A stretch of DNA of 64,000 bases from Coriaria nepalensis (lineage: Eukaryota; Streptophyta; Magnoliopsida; Cucurbitales; Coriariaceae), in contig CP114488.1 of the NCBI GenBank assembly GCA_027186245.1, positions 1,438,501 to 1,502,500 of the forward strand. The letters run 5' to 3'. Below the pieces are notes generated by a model. It did not search any database. It saw only the letters and a program-made list of their open reading frames with translations, and was not told where the DNA came from. The position numbers and the translations under genes were made by a program. Positions 34,440 to 46,289 of this stretch are shown piece after piece (position 1 is the stretch's first letter; each line of letters starts with the position of its first letter).

Positions 34440-36290
34440 ATAATATATTATCTATTGACTATTATTTATTTATTAATGGTAATCAGTCATAGGTGGACCA
34501 CTGAATTATTTCCTGCTTCAAAAGTTTCATCTAAGATCATATTATGAAAATATTGAACCAAGTTTTTATTATGAGTTATATATTGATCTTGATGAGCTGC
34601 ATGCTCTAAATCTCTTACCTATGCTGAATGTGATTCGGAAGAAACCGTTGAGATGAGAATAGTTAAGACATCTCATGCAATCGTACTAGTATAGGAAATC
34701 CCGTAAAGCTTTTCTTCCGAATCATTTGCATAAGAATTTAAAAATGAGAAATCGATTTCGAAATGTTTCTAGAGTTTCATCCTAGTAAAACTGGAACTGG
34801 AATTAGAATTGGAACCGAAATCGCTAACAAAATTCCAACTCTTCCTGTTGGGTCGAATCTCTTGTTCTTGTGTTTGCTGCCACAAGTAGTTGTACTTATT
34901 ATCATAAAGACCAAACACTTCATATAACATGTTAGTAGCGTTAATAATAGTGGAAAAATAATCAACATTTATTATATCTTGACTTATAAATATAAAAGTA
35001 TTTTTTAGACCTTGTAACTTAATTCTAGAATCTAATATAAAAGCAAAAGTATATAAAAGATAAATTTCATTTCAATATTTTTTAAATTTTAAAACTATTT
35101 TCTGAATAACAAGTTTAAACACTTTATCATTCTCATAAATTTTAAATAAGCAAGTCATTTCAACAAGTCGAACAGTAGAATTATAAAATATTTTTAAAAA
35201 ACATGCAAATTTTTAAGTATATCTCAATTAAAACTACTCAACAGAACATGATGATCACAAGAATTAAAAAAACCACTAATTATTTCTTTATGTGAGAGAA
35301 CACTTTTCAATATCAAATATGTGGAATTCCATTTTACTGGTATATCAGTTCCAAACTTTTGAGGCTTTGGATTGAATGCCCTACAATATTTTTAAAACTT
35401 AGTCAAATTAGAATTCAAACTACTAATCCAAGATTAAACCAATCAAATTTTATCAACAAAATAATTTACTTATTGTTCTTTCATACCTGATTTTATAATG
35501 AGGTTTATGATGTGACATGCACAACGTTGATGTAGGAAAAATCCTCTATTATATTGGCTAAACTGTGATTCAAATAAAAAGATGACTCTTGTGTTTGTTG
35601 CAATATTATCCCAAGTTATGGGTATTATATGACTTTTGATATTAAACTCACCCAAAACTTACATTATTAAATCATATATATTTTCACCGATATGTGATTC
35701 ATCTATAACTCTAATTCTTATTAATTTTTTTATTTAAGGTATATTCTAAATCTAAGTACTAAATATCAACACATAAATAGTTGTATTTAGAATGCAGTTC
35801 CAAATATTAGCAGTTAAGGTAAAAGTAAGATTTAAATCACTACATTCAATTTTTAATTCATCGCGTTTTTTTTTTTTCCTGAAATATGCAAGTATGTCGA
35901 TCTAATAGTATTTCTACTAGTGCTCTTATAATGTGGGTTATATGCTCTTCTAATGTGTTCCTCATAATAAACATTGCCACTAAGTTAATAGGTAAATCGG
36001 AAAGAATAATAAGTTTAACTAGATATTCTCTAGTAACTATTGGATGATAAGTCCACATACTAATTATACCATCAATGTTAAAATTCAGTTGAATTTGATT
36101 TATACATGCATCAGCTTTAGCCATATATTTTTCTTTGTGATGTTTCAAGTGATTAGTTCCATCACTTAAACATGCAACTAAAATATTTTTGCAATACTTT
36201 CATATGACACCACCAATATTCTTATGTTTTTTGTTTTTACGTGGAACTATCTCAAATTTCAAATATTCACTTATTACATATTTTTAAATA
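34440..36290 (-). pseudogene. Decayed hAT-family transposase (RICESLEEPER-like) with BED zinc finger
   Basis: Fragments on the minus strand keep hAT order. A BED finger reads KYCKNILVACLSDGTNHLKH (about 36120-36210, with a stop just before the first Cys). Then come INLVAMFIMRNTLEEHI (about 35960), ITWDNIATNTRVIF and CACHIINLIIKSGMKEQ (35470-35655, the hAT D-N and C-H-I-I-N-L motifs), and C-terminal pieces (CYMKCLVFMI, 34777-34968). Many stops and frameshifts interrupt it, so no active transposase can be made. Terminal inverted repeats and the 8-bp target duplication were not identified. Confidence 0.8.
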
Positions 36291-36391
36291 AATAGTCATA
36301 ATACATATATTTAATTTTTCTCATTCTATTTCTCATAATTTTCAATTTCAAGTTCTAATATTTTTATGGTTTTCTATTTCTACTGATTTAA

Positions 36392-36427
<36 letters not shown>

Positions 36428-36817
36428 GCAACAAATGAGCGGAAGTCAAGAAAGTAATGCATTATTAGTAGAAGTCTAATACGGGTACGAGGCGGAACAA
36501 GCCTCATCTAAAAGCTCAGGCGGCCGTCTAGATTAGGCAACTAAAAAAATATTAGTTAATAAATATATAATACATTATTTAAATTTGTAATTGAAATATA
36601 TTATAAATTATTAAGCTTATTAAACGTCATGTTCAGCTCCTTCCACTTTGATTTTTCATTTTTTTTTTCATTTTTTATTTTATTTTTTATTTTTCCAATA
36701 AAGTAACTTTCACTCTTATTTCCACCGCTTTACGTGTATCAATCAAATACATGCAATATTTAATCACAGCATGAAACACAACTTCCCTTGTGTGTTCTTT
36801 TCTTCTTCTTCTATCAA

Positions 36818-36852
<35 letters not shown>

Positions 36853-37356
36853 TAATGTTTGTCGTGAGGTCGAGGTTATTGTTTAATTTAATAAGACGTG
36901 CAGTCCTGATGTCGACTTATCCGCTACACCATAATTGTGTATCTGCACTGCGCTTCTAGCACACCATAATTGAAAACTCCGCCTGGAACAATCATTTCAT
37001 TCATCTTCACTATTATGGTAAGACGAGCACGATAACTGATATCAAGATTTTGAGCTTTGAGCATGGATTGTATGAATATAACTTAGCTATTAATATGTTA
37101 TATAGTTTAGCCAAAAGAAATATCCAAGAAAATCTCCGAATGTCTTCAAAAATCATCTTTCGACCGACTGTAAATTCTTATTTCCATACATAATAATAAG
37201 GTCTTGAAAGATATGCGGTCTAGAATGTTGCAAGTAGGACACATAATCAATGAAATCCCAACCATTTCTATCCCCTTCATAATTTAGATTGCATTAAATT
37301 CTAACTCTACTCATTTTGTATACGAACCACAAATTTTGTTTTCAATGAAAATGAAA
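36291..37356. other. AT-rich spacer with two TA microsatellites
   Basis: (TA)n tracts at about 36400-36425 and 36823-36850. No gene is seen. A 62-codon frame at 36771-36959 runs through the second microsatellite and is not called. Confidence 0.5.
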
Positions 37357-37914
37357 GGTTAAATTTTTATTTTAGTTTTTCTTTTTTTTTTTATGGGATT
37401 TTTTTTTTAAATCTCTTAACTTTTATTTGATATAATTAAGTTCTTAAACTTTTATTTTTATCATATTTTTAAATATAAAAAAATTAAAAATCTCTACTTA
37501 ATTTGTTTTAAATAAATTATATCTCTTTATTTTTTCAGTAGCTTTCATTTTTGTCCTATCATAGTCATTCTATCGCCGCTTGCTGCTCCACCTTCGTTGC
37601 TACCGCCACCTCACCTCTATAGTTGCTGCACCTCCTCCATCCTTTTCACCATCACCCGCCACTCCACCTCCAAGGTGGGGCAATGACTATGAAGTTGGGG
37701 TGACGGGGTGGAGGTGGGAGTCAAAGTTAGGGAGGCACAAAAGTAATTTGCAACGGCAATAAAGTTTCGGCAATGATAATATGACGTGAAAATAAATAGA
37801 AGAGAAATTGATATAATTTAATTTTATAAAAGTTAAGTTATGATTTTTAAAAAATTAAAAATTAAGGAACTAAAACAAAAACAAAAAAACCATGATCGAA
37901 ATAATAATTTAACC
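37357..37914. mobile_element. Mutator-like MITE, copy 1 (558 bp)
   Basis: The ends are GGTTAAATTTTTATTTTAG (37357) and AATAATAATTTAACC (to 37914). Long imperfect terminal inverted repeats extend about 100 bp inward (tctcttaacttttatttgat pairs with the 37800-37830 stretch). The flank aaaatgaaa occurs on both sides (37348-37356; 37916-37924, one A after the terminus), a 9-bp target duplication as made by Mutator-like elements. The centre is relatively GC-rich and codes for nothing recognisable. Confidence 0.78.
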
Positions 37915-38078
37915 AAAAATGAAACAAGAGCTATCTTATAGACTGATTGGACTTATAGCCAATGCCCAATTGCCCATATCCATTGACCATTTACAAAATT
38001 GTTTCACTATCAAGAAGTTAATGCAATGCATCAACTAGAATGTTAACTCTATCCCTTTGTAGTGTTGTTCTTCATGCC

Positions 38079-38086
38079 TATAAATA
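38079..38086 (+). promoter_or_regulatory. TATA box of the DUF7722 gene
   Basis: TATAAATA lies 62 nt before the ATG at 38148, in otherwise mixed sequence, at a position that would give a leader of about 35 nt. Confidence 0.6.
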
Positions 38087-38147
38087 TGAACTATAGAGAA
38101 GCTTTTGTACTTAGTGTTGGGGATCGATCTTAGGGGGGGAGATCGTG

Positions 38148-38423
38148 ATGAGCGGAGCTAGCGCCTATGGGACCACGACCTATGCTGGGGCAGTTCCAGC
38201 GATGTTACGGGCAAATGGGCAGACTGCAGCGATCATGAGCAAGAACATCAGCCAATTCCAGATGCCCTTACACTACCCGAGGTACAAAAAGTGCGACTAT
38301 GAGAACATGCCCGAATGGAAAATCGATTGCCTTTTGAAGGAGTACGGGCTGCCCGTCACCGGAGATGTCACACAGAAGAGGAAGTTCGCCATGGGAGCCT
38401 TCCTTTGGCCTTCTGAGTACTAG
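38148..38423 (+). CDS. Small DUF7722-type plant protein, 91 aa
   Basis: Intronless frame from ATG 38148 (MSGASAYGTTTYAG) to TAG 38421-38423. The C-terminal half has the conserved block FQMPLHYPRYKKCDYENMPE followed by WKIDCLLKEYGLPVTGDV and KRKFAMGAFLWPSEY, which I recognise as the DUF7722 family. The N-terminus is Ala/Gly/Thr-rich and variable. It has no signal peptide or membrane helix. The codon use is markedly more GC-rich than its surroundings, and a TATA box is correctly placed, so it is very likely expressed. The family's function is unknown. It stands alone between transposon remnants and a 6-kb spacer. Confidence 0.85.
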   Translation: MSGASAYGTTTYAGAVPAMLRANGQTAAIMSKNISQFQMPLHYPRYKKCDYENMPEWKIDCLLKEYGLPVTGDVTQKRKFAMGAFLWPSEY

Positions 38424-38769
38424 CATACATTATACAATCTCTTCTACGTATGTAACGTATCTATCGATCTATCTATGTACGTATGTACAGCTTAATTATT
38501 AGTAGTTTGATCGCCTAGTTACTAGCTAGCTAGTTGGTGGGCGCCATGCATATAGCCCTTGTGATTATAAGATGAAGCAATAAAAGGCATATCTATTTAT
38601 TATGATAATTATAATTACAATTACGGTTCCTAAAAAATGTTCGATCAATAAAGATGGATCGAGTAAAAACTGAGTGAAGTTTCCACAGTTTTGATAACAA
38701 TGACGCGTATTATAAAGATTAATTATGTTCTAAAGTCACTTTTATATAGTAGTCAAGTTCATAATTATA

Positions 38770-38803
<34 letters not shown>

Positions 38804-41800
38804 TTTTTTCAAAACATAAATGATATTTTCCATCAGGTCTGAATTAAATTTTAATCAAACCGACTTTATATAAATTTACTCTAATTGGAGTTGCTAAAAG
38901 TTTAAAAAAAAATAAAAAAAATCATACTATATATATTACCCATGCATGCATATAGTATAGTATATAGTAGCATATGATACATGAATACATACATATGTAA
39001 ATTAACATATGTATTATAAGATGATATTTTGTTCGATTCTATTAAATTTAGATAATTATTTTCATTTTTTTAATATTTTATATATTAAATAATCAATTCT
39101 TTTTAAAATATATATCTTTTTAATAAAAATATAATCATCTATTCATTTACATTCTATCAAAAAAAAATTCAAATTTTCTTTTTTCAAAAATTTGTTTAAA
39201 GTATTATTCTTATTTGTTAATCTTTTTTTTTCTTCTGGAAATCAAACCAATATAAAAATACATATAAGATATATGTGATCTTATTGAGCCATGAACACGA
39301 CGAGACAATATTGTGGGCTGGGGAGGCAGAACTGGCCCAATGATACGTGCATGGATATATATGTCCATCATTACAAGCACCACGACCAACAAGGGACCTC
39401 AGTAGCCCAATAATGTATTACGGGCCGACAAGTGGGCCCGTAAGAATAGAAAGCACGAAGAATAAAACAAAAAAAAGGTACAAAAACGACACGAGAATTA
39501 CGTGTACTGCTATTAAATTAATGGATAGCCCACACTCGTAGCAAGCAGGCTCATCACAATTCACGGGCAATATCATGTGATAAGATAATATTAATAAATA
39601 AATAAATAAATAGCAGAAAATATTTGTTGATATCCATATATTTCTCGCTCATTCCGTATTGTCGTCCCCCCTCTGCATGCCCACTTGTTTGCCGAAAGCG
39701 ACATATCATTGCCCAACTCTACCACTAAAAAAAATAAAATCCAAACATGACATCTTGTTTGATGATCTATCTGGGCCACTGAAGGGTTGCTAGCTAGTAT
39801 CAGCCCATGATTTTGTGGGCCATGATGGCCCAAAGGGAAAGGAAAGAACAAAGGGCCGGGTACACATCAGCAGAGCAGATGATTAATGGTGGGACCAGCA
39901 AATTCAGAGTCTGGTCTGAGTGGCCTCCGCTTGCAGATAAAAAATTTAAAAAAAAATACAGCGATGGGCAGAGAAGACCAAACACGCAGCACTAGCACTT
40001 AACGAGGCGATCCAAAACCGTTAGAGCTGACAGTTACTTGAACGGCAGAGATTGATTCATTGTTGATCTAGAGAATCACAAAGAAGATCCCCGTGTCACT
40101 GTTTTTTGTTTAGGAAAATTTTGATGAATCTCTGTAAAGTTTTGTTTTTTTTCTAACAAGATCTTTTCTCTAGACCAAAAACATCTGGTCCCGGACCTTT
40201 CCTTTCTTACAACAGCCAAAAAAAACCAACTATTTTTAAGAACCACCAGTCACCGGCCAAGTTCTACAAGACTTGTAGGTTTCGCAAGACACATAGGGAT
40301 GAGAAAATGACAGTAAATCTAAAGAGAAGAGGATGTGTTATAATGTTAGGTGTATTTTTAATTTGTTTTGGATTTAGCAATAGGGGGCCAAGAAAAGCTG
40401 ATGTAACTTAAGGCTTAATTAAGCTTTACAAAATGAAGGAAGGGCAGGGATAAGAGTTTTTGGACTACCTTTCTTCTTGCAGTGTTTTTGGTTTCAGAAA
40501 AATATGTAATGATCTCTCTTCTTCTCCCCACCTTATTTGGAGAAGTCTTAATTTAGGGGACCATCTTAAGACAGACAGTCCTAGACATGTTGGATGAGTG
40601 ATATTTTAGTTGGGAGGGGTAGAAAAAGATATATTTAGCCTTACTGAGGTTAAATTGTAATTGTTTTTTACTAATTTAATTTCGAAATTATGTTAATGTA
40701 GTACATTTATAATTATGGTCTAAGAGGATGTTTGACTGCTGATTTATAATCAAGATTTTCGAGAATCCGAATTTCTGAAATATTTATAAAAAAATTTTTT
40801 TTTTTTTTTTGGTAAGAAATTCAGATTTTCAAGAATTTAGGAAATGTTTTAAAATTACCATGAATTGTGAGGAAATGTTTTAAATATTTTCTTACCATAT
40901 ATTACCCAATGTAATTTTTCTAATTCCAAATAGTTGATAATTAAGGGGATGTGAAGGATCTTAATGTGTTTGTTATCTCAATAACTAGGTTAAATTATCT
41001 TTTTTTTCGTCCCTATATTCTCACCATTTTCCTATTTTGGTCCTTCTATTTATATTTGTCTCAATTAAATCCTTTAAGTTACTTATTTAGATACTATTTC
41101 AGTCCTTGGGTCAAATTTGAAAATAATAAAAACAAAAATTTATTTCACAAAACACCATTTAAACTTCTTCCCCAAGTTATCTTCCACCTTTTATGTACTA
41201 TGCTTTGCCGCCATTGTTGGCTCTAAGTTATCTTGCCTCTAAAATCTAGAATTTCAAGTAAGTAAAATTGAATCAATTAAACCCATCCAAATTGATAATT
41301 TTAAATTTCAATCTAAATTTCAAATGAACCATGTCACATAAAAGCCATCAAAAATAAAAAAAAAATGATCAATTTATAATTCATAAATTACATGTTTTCG
41401 CAGAAAAAAACATCTAGTCTACTGTCAACAACTATTGGGAAATCAAAATTCAACAAATTCCCATTTTTAGAAGGGTATTGGAGCTGGATGACGATAACGA
41501 TTCAGGTGGAGCTTCTAGATTTTATCTTTGTCGATGGTGGAGGAGAGGTCGCTAATGTGACATTATGTTGAGACAAATAGAGATAGAAGGAAATGAAAAG
41601 GGTTAGAATAGAGAGACAAAAATGATGATTTAACCAAATAACTAAAAACACTTCTAATCATGTTATGTTCACATTATGTTTTTGTTCTACAAACCTAAGT
41701 GAAGATTGATGGGCTTGAATAATAATATAGAAAATACAGTGGAAAAAACCCTACCAATCGTCACTTTTTCCCAAAAAAAAAAAAACAGCATAAAGATTCA

Positions 41801-44409
41801 GGCAATGAAGGGACAAACATGTATGTAGGTAGGATGATGAAACGCTCCCCAGCCGCTCATTCCCATCTATTGGATGAAGTATGATGATTCATTTTTGTCC
41901 CGACCATTGTTGTCTTTCCCATACATAATAATGGTGTAAAGCAACTACTTTATAGTACAGATACTTTTTTGTCTTGTTTTAATGTTTATATCCTTATTAG
42001 GATTATATAGCATTCGACTACAAGGAATTTGTAATGCAAGGGTTTGTAATATGGTTAATTGATGATATGAACTTTAAAAAATACTTAAATAATGTATATT
42101 AAGACCTAATACTTTAATCTTTTATACAATTATATGACTTAACTGTTTAATATATCTTTCGCTAATTATAAGACCTAATAGTTTGATATGTCTTTAGCAA
42201 AAAAAAAAAAAATGTCTAATATATAATATATTTAATTATTGCATAAAACCTTAAAGTTTATGTTTTTTTTTTTTTTTTTCTAAACCATGTTGTTGTAAAA
42301 ATTGGATGCTAGAAAATGACCTAACAACCATATTATAAAATCAAAAAGAAAAGTAATAACTCTCAAATGTAAGATAAGTAGACTTAAGCTTTTTTTTAAT
42401 TATTAGGATTTAGGCGTGTCCGAGCAGCTTATCCAACTATAGCTGACTAGTCTTATATTCAGTGCTCCGCTACGGTAGATACCGGAAGTTGCAACATTCA
42501 TTCCTTAAGAGTTGATTGACGGCTAATTTTAAAAAATAATTTCTATAAATTTTAAACATACATAATTAAAGTAGATCTCACTTAAAGTCTTGTACCTAAC
42601 CACTTGCCACTTAGACCAATCCTTTGAAGTTCATAGACTTAAGTTCTATAATGAGAATAAAGTGAAGATCAAAACTCGAGAAGAAGAATTAATGGATCGA
42701 TGTGCATTAAAATTCAAATCCCATCTCAAGAGAAAACATGACTAAAGCACTACACGAGTGACACAACCACCCCACTATATGTAACCCATTACTCACCATA
42801 CCGATAAGAACAAAAACAACTAGAAATCACAGTGTGAGTTTACATATTGCTGCTTCTATTTTCTAAACAAATCAAACTGAATTTGGCTTGTTAAAAATCT
42901 TCAGTTTTGCTCTTTTCCTTAAAAACACAAATTAGACTAGCTAGTCGGCCCTAGTCCACACTACATAGTACATAGTCTCTTTACATGTTTAAGTCTTTTG
43001 TTTTGTTTTGTTTTTTGTTTTTTTTTTTCCTTTTATTTTCAAAGCTTAAGATAAAGATAAGTAGAAAGTAATGAATTCAATTCACAAGCTTATCCATGAG
43101 AGATTGTGCTTTGGAAAAATATCTATATCAATGTGCCACTTGCCCCTATCTCAATTAAACATAAATATTGAATGTAGTATCTAATAATAACCAAAATGGG
43201 CTAAACGTGCCATGTTTGCATTTTAAAACATCAAATCAGATTGTTCTTTTTTTTTCTTTTTTTCTTTTTTGTTTTTTATATTACAATAACTCAGATTGTG
43301 TTTTTTTATATTAAGAATCTAATATAAATATATACAAATTTTTTTTGATATATTTTATTTTATTTTATTTTATTTTATTTTATTTTCATATTTTTGTTTT
43401 TCTTTTATTTATTTTATTATATGAATTTTCTTTTTTCTTTTTTATTTTTTCTTTTTGTGACTTCTTTGATTTGTCAATGAGAGTGATATTTTACTTGACC
43501 CCAATAACAATATGGACAAAATTATGTTTGTCTCATATTTATGAACAGTCTTGATTAGTATAAAGTAAAATATGCTTTAATATTTTTAACTTTCTTATTG
43601 GTAATATATACGTCCCAACTACAATAAGTTTATTGGATTTTTCATATCTATATATTATATGAATCTTATAATGAATGTATTAGACAAACCTCATTTTTAT
43701 GCTTATTTTTTATTTTTTTTTCTAAAATTGATAAAAATATTTCATTTTTAAGATCATAGGGACCACCTCTCGTACATGTCTAATAGCATATCAAATTATC
43801 ATTGTTTAATATTTCGGGCTTAGCTTAAGAAAAATATTATAATTATTAATTTATCATCATAATCCCCAAATTAACTTGATAACGAGATTAGTAGCTTAAT
43901 ATTTTTGCTCGTAAAATTTAAAAAAATATTATATATATATATATATATATATATGAGAATCTAAGATATATATATATATATATATGAGAATCTAAGACGA
44001 ACCTAAATTTCGGAAATGGGGATGAAATTTATTTTATAACGACAAAGAGGAGAGGAAATAGTTGAGCCATCGTCCAGAGACACAACATCATGCGTATATA
44101 TATATATATCTTGTGACTTATTATATATACACATTACATGACAAAGAGTGTATGACCAGAATCTTTTAAGTCTTTGGTGCTATGCATTAGACAATCCGGT
44201 GTGCGTGTCAGTCACGTGCAACCTGTAAAAAACGGATGCCCAAACTCGTCCATCACCGTTGCTGTGACGGAGACATTTTCCATTAACATTTTAAACACAT
44301 ACAAATTTTTAAAAAGATATTAATATAAGAAACCGGAAAATATTTTTCTCATTCCGGCCGATACAATAATTTCCGACAACCTGAAAAAAACATTTAACAC
44401 TATTTTGTC
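38424..44409. other. Six-kb intergenic spacer
   Basis: No gene is supported. It contains TA microsatellites (38769-38790; 43930-43990, where atatgagaatctaaga is duplicated), poly-T tracts (38787-38810; 42265-42279), a (TTTTA)n tract (43350-43385), and the second MITE at 40988-41635. Frames at 39347-39541, 39591-39995 and 43345-43554 are low complexity or unsupported. Confidence 0.5.
40988..41635. mobile_element. Mutator-like MITE, copy 2 (648 bp)
   Basis: The same ends as the element at 37357: GGTTAAATTATC at the left and GATGATTTAACC at the right. The left arm (cgtccctatattctcaccat... ttatatttgtctcaatt) pairs with the right arm (gttgagacaaatagagatag... gagagacaaaaatgatg) over about 90 bp. 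The flanks caataacta (40979-40987) and aaataacta (41636-41644) match at 8 of 9 bases, consistent with a Mutator-type 9-bp duplication. Non-coding. Confidence 0.8.
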
Positions 44410-45468
44410 TTATAGAGCAACGAGAGGGTCCGATCCGAATATGTCACCGATGTCTTGGAAATAATCGTCAGCACGCCACGTGGACAGTTGTTCGCGGGAA
44501 CCAAGGAACAGATCGCTGTGGTAGTAATTATCGAGCAGAGGAGTAGTAGTAGTATCTTCGAGCAGGTTGGGAACAGTGCTTTCGAAATCAAAGATATCGT
44601 TGTACAAACTGGCGTTAAAGCTTGAAAAGTCCGAGAAATCGGGGAAATTTTCCGATACGCATGAATCATCTACGATATCTCTGGTTTCGGGCAAACAAGT
44701 ACCACTACTGACTTCCAGCTGGGTTGACGACCGCGCTTTGATCGGAGATGAGGGGCCTTGCGACTCGGCTTCTTCGCTAAATGGAACCGGACACCGGAGA
44801 ACGGAGGTCGGTGAGTGGCGGAGGTTGTTGTTTGACTCTTCGCCGGAGTTGTAGCCGGAGCTTTCGCCGGATTTTTTGTCAAAGGTAGAGTTGTCCACGC
44901 CTAGAGTCGGAGTATGAGTAGGAGTCGGAGGGGAAGCAAAGTTGGTGAGCGCGTCGGGTCCACGTAACTGAATGGCCGCGTTGTCGTAAACCATGGCGGC
45001 TTCCTCCGCTGTGTCGTACGTGCCTAACCACAGCCGTACACGTCGCAGCGGATCTCTGATCTCAGCCGCCCATTTTCCCCAAGGCCTCTGTCTGACACCA
45101 CGGAACTTGTTGCCAGCTGGCACCTTCATCTGCCGGCTATTCACCGCCGGTATAACTCTACCTTTCCCCGCCGGCGACTTTTTCCGGCTTGTTTTCGTCG
45201 ATTTGCTCTGCCTCCACGCTTCCTTTCCATCATCGCCCAAGCACGAAGATGACGCCATCTCGATTTTAATTTCGTTCACGAATTTCTTCACTCTCTGCCG
45301 AGTACTAAACGGTTCGTTTTCTTCGTCTCCGGAAGAATCAGTAGCATCGCCGTCGGTGACGGAGATTCTGACAACTCTAGGTCTCATTTCCGGTGGAGAG
45401 ATAAGATACACTCGATTCCTGTGCTCACTGTATTTGATCGAAGGAACAATACTACAGTCCATATTCAT
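44410..45468 (-). CDS. CRF2: Cytokinin response factor (AP2/ERF, CRF2-like)
   Basis: Intronless frame of 352 aa from ATG 45468 (an in-frame ATG at 45462 is equally possible) to TAG at 44410. Residues 28-65 are the CRF domain ([20 protein letters not shown]). Residues 121-178 are a single AP2/ERF DNA-binding domain ([20 protein letters not shown], then [19 protein letters not shown]) with the Ala and Asp of the ERF class. A Ser-Pro motif, SPTSVL, the probable MAPK site typical of CRFs, follows, and the C-terminus is acidic and Asp/Phe-rich, as an activation domain. CRFs are nuclear factors downstream of cytokinin phosphorelay that act with type-B ARRs. The nearby At4g23740-like kinase supports the CRF2 (At4g23750) assignment. 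The long leader, discussed separately, may control translation. Confidence 0.92.
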   Translation of the reverse strand: MNMDCSIVPSIKYSEHRNRVYLISPPEMRPRVVRISVTDGDATDSSGDEENEPFSTRQRVKKFVNEIKIEMASSSCLGDDGKEAWRQSKSTKTSRKKSPAGKGRVIPAVNSRQMKVPAGNKFRGVRQRPWGKWAAEIRDPLRRVRLWLGTYDTAEEAAMVYDNAAIQLRGPDALTNFASPPTPTHTPTLGVDNSTFDKKSGESSGYNSGEESNNNLRHSPTSVLRCPVPFSEEAESQGPSSPIKARSSTQLEVSSGTCLPETRDIVDDSCVSENFPDFSDFSSFNASLYNDIFDFESTVPNLLEDTTTTPLLDNYYHSDLFLGSREQLSTWRADDYFQDIGDIFGSDPLVAL

Positions 45469-45492
45469 GAGGAGGTAGATTGTTCTTTCTAA

Positions 45493-45513
45493 TCAGATTC
45501 TCACTGCAAGCAT
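45493..45513 (-). promoter_or_regulatory. Short AUG uORF in the CRF leader (6 codons)
   Basis: ATG at 45513 reads M L A V R I and stops at 45493, ending 24 nt before the CRF start codon. A ribosome translating it would have little room to re-initiate at 45468. Whether it is translated is unknown. Confidence 0.5.
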
Positions 45514-45618
45514 TGAAATGGAAGAAAAAGTAGTGGAAGACTGGTTTAGGGAAAAAACACAGAGGAGTAATAGAACAGAGCAGACGTTAAGGAGAAAGCT
45601 CGAAACAGAGAGGAAGAA

Positions 45619-45633
45619 TTAGGAATCTACCAT
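45619..45633 (-). promoter_or_regulatory. Short AUG uORF in the CRF leader (4 codons)
   Basis: ATG at 45633 reads M V D S and then TAA. It overlaps no other frame start and lies just below the stop of the long AUG-less frame (45647). Confidence 0.45.
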
Positions 45634-45646
45634 GGATTTCTAGGGT

Positions 45647-46066
45647 TTAATAGAAGAGCTTCGAAAAGTTTGTTTTATTAAAGGAAGAGAAATTTCGAAG
45701 AAAAGTAAGCACGAAAAGAGACGGAGGCCGTCGGAGAGTGTGAGCGTGAGAGTGAAACCCAAGAACAGGCTCGGAACCAGGATTCAAAAAAAGGAGTAAA
45801 AGGAGAAAAACGAAAAAGAAAAAGGGGGAAATTTTCTCGGTAAAGTTCAAGGATAAAGAAAAGAAAAGAAAAGCCTGCTGCTGCTGCTCTACAGCTTGAG
45901 CTTTACCGGAAATCGGAGAGGACAGTAAAGGCTTCGTCTCAACTAGCTCGAACAGGCCGTCTCCTAGCTTGAAGATATTTACTCGACCACTTTCCGGGAA
46001 AATCAGAGTGAGAAAGTGGAAGAAAATCGAAGAGATAAGCCGCAAAAGAGAGAAAGGAAAGCACAG
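45647..46066 (-). CDS. Long AUG-less open frame in the CRF 5' leader (candidate non-AUG uORF)
   Basis: After an in-frame TAA at 46067-46069, the frame stays open for 140 codons to TAG/TAA at 45647 without any ATG. Possible near-cognate starts are CTG at 46066 and TTG at 46045. The N-terminal part is hydrophobic (LRLISSIFFHFLTLIF). It runs into a protein-like stretch, PESGRVNIFKLGDGLFELVE, and TKPLLSSPISGKAQAVEQQQ, then a second hydrophobic run and an Arg/Pro/Phe-rich end. It covers nearly the whole leader from just below the TATA box and ends 178 nt before the CRF ATG, in another frame. I do not know a function. It could be a conserved peptide made from a non-AUG codon, or chance in a CT-rich leader. 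Confidence 0.4.
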   Translation of the reverse strand: MCFPFSLLRLISSIFFHFLTLIFPESGRVNIFKLGDGLFELVETKPLLSSPISGKAQAVEQQQQAFLFFSLSLNFTEKISPFFFFVFLLLLLFLNPGSEPVLGFHSHAHTLRRPPSLFVLTFLRNFSSFNKTNFSKLFY

Positions 46067-46085
46067 TTACTGAGCAAACCTTGCC

Positions 46086-46093
46086 ATTATATA
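46086..46093 (-). promoter_or_regulatory. TATA box of the CRF gene
   Basis: TATATAAT on the minus strand. Transcription would begin near 46060, giving a leader of about 590 nt. Confidence 0.6.
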
Positions 46094-46289
46094 GCATGCC
46101 GAACCCGGTTCAATGAACCACTTTTAAATATTTTTAAATTTGGCTAATTAATATTACGTTTTAATTAACCACTAATTCATTTTTAGTGTAATCGTTTTGT
46201 TAATGGGAAAAAGGTGGGGGGGGTTAAATTAAAATCTGGTTAGATATTTTACGAGGCGCCGCAATAATCGCGTGAACGTTAGATTGTGA

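Noticed and set aside
39591..39995. Overlapping frames on both strands near 39.8 kb
   Set aside because: Short, overlapping on both strands, no recognisable residues and no promoter or splice context.
44567..45478. Plus-strand frames opposite the CRF gene (95 and 161 codons)
   Set aside because: Antisense shadows of the GC-rich CRF coding sequence.
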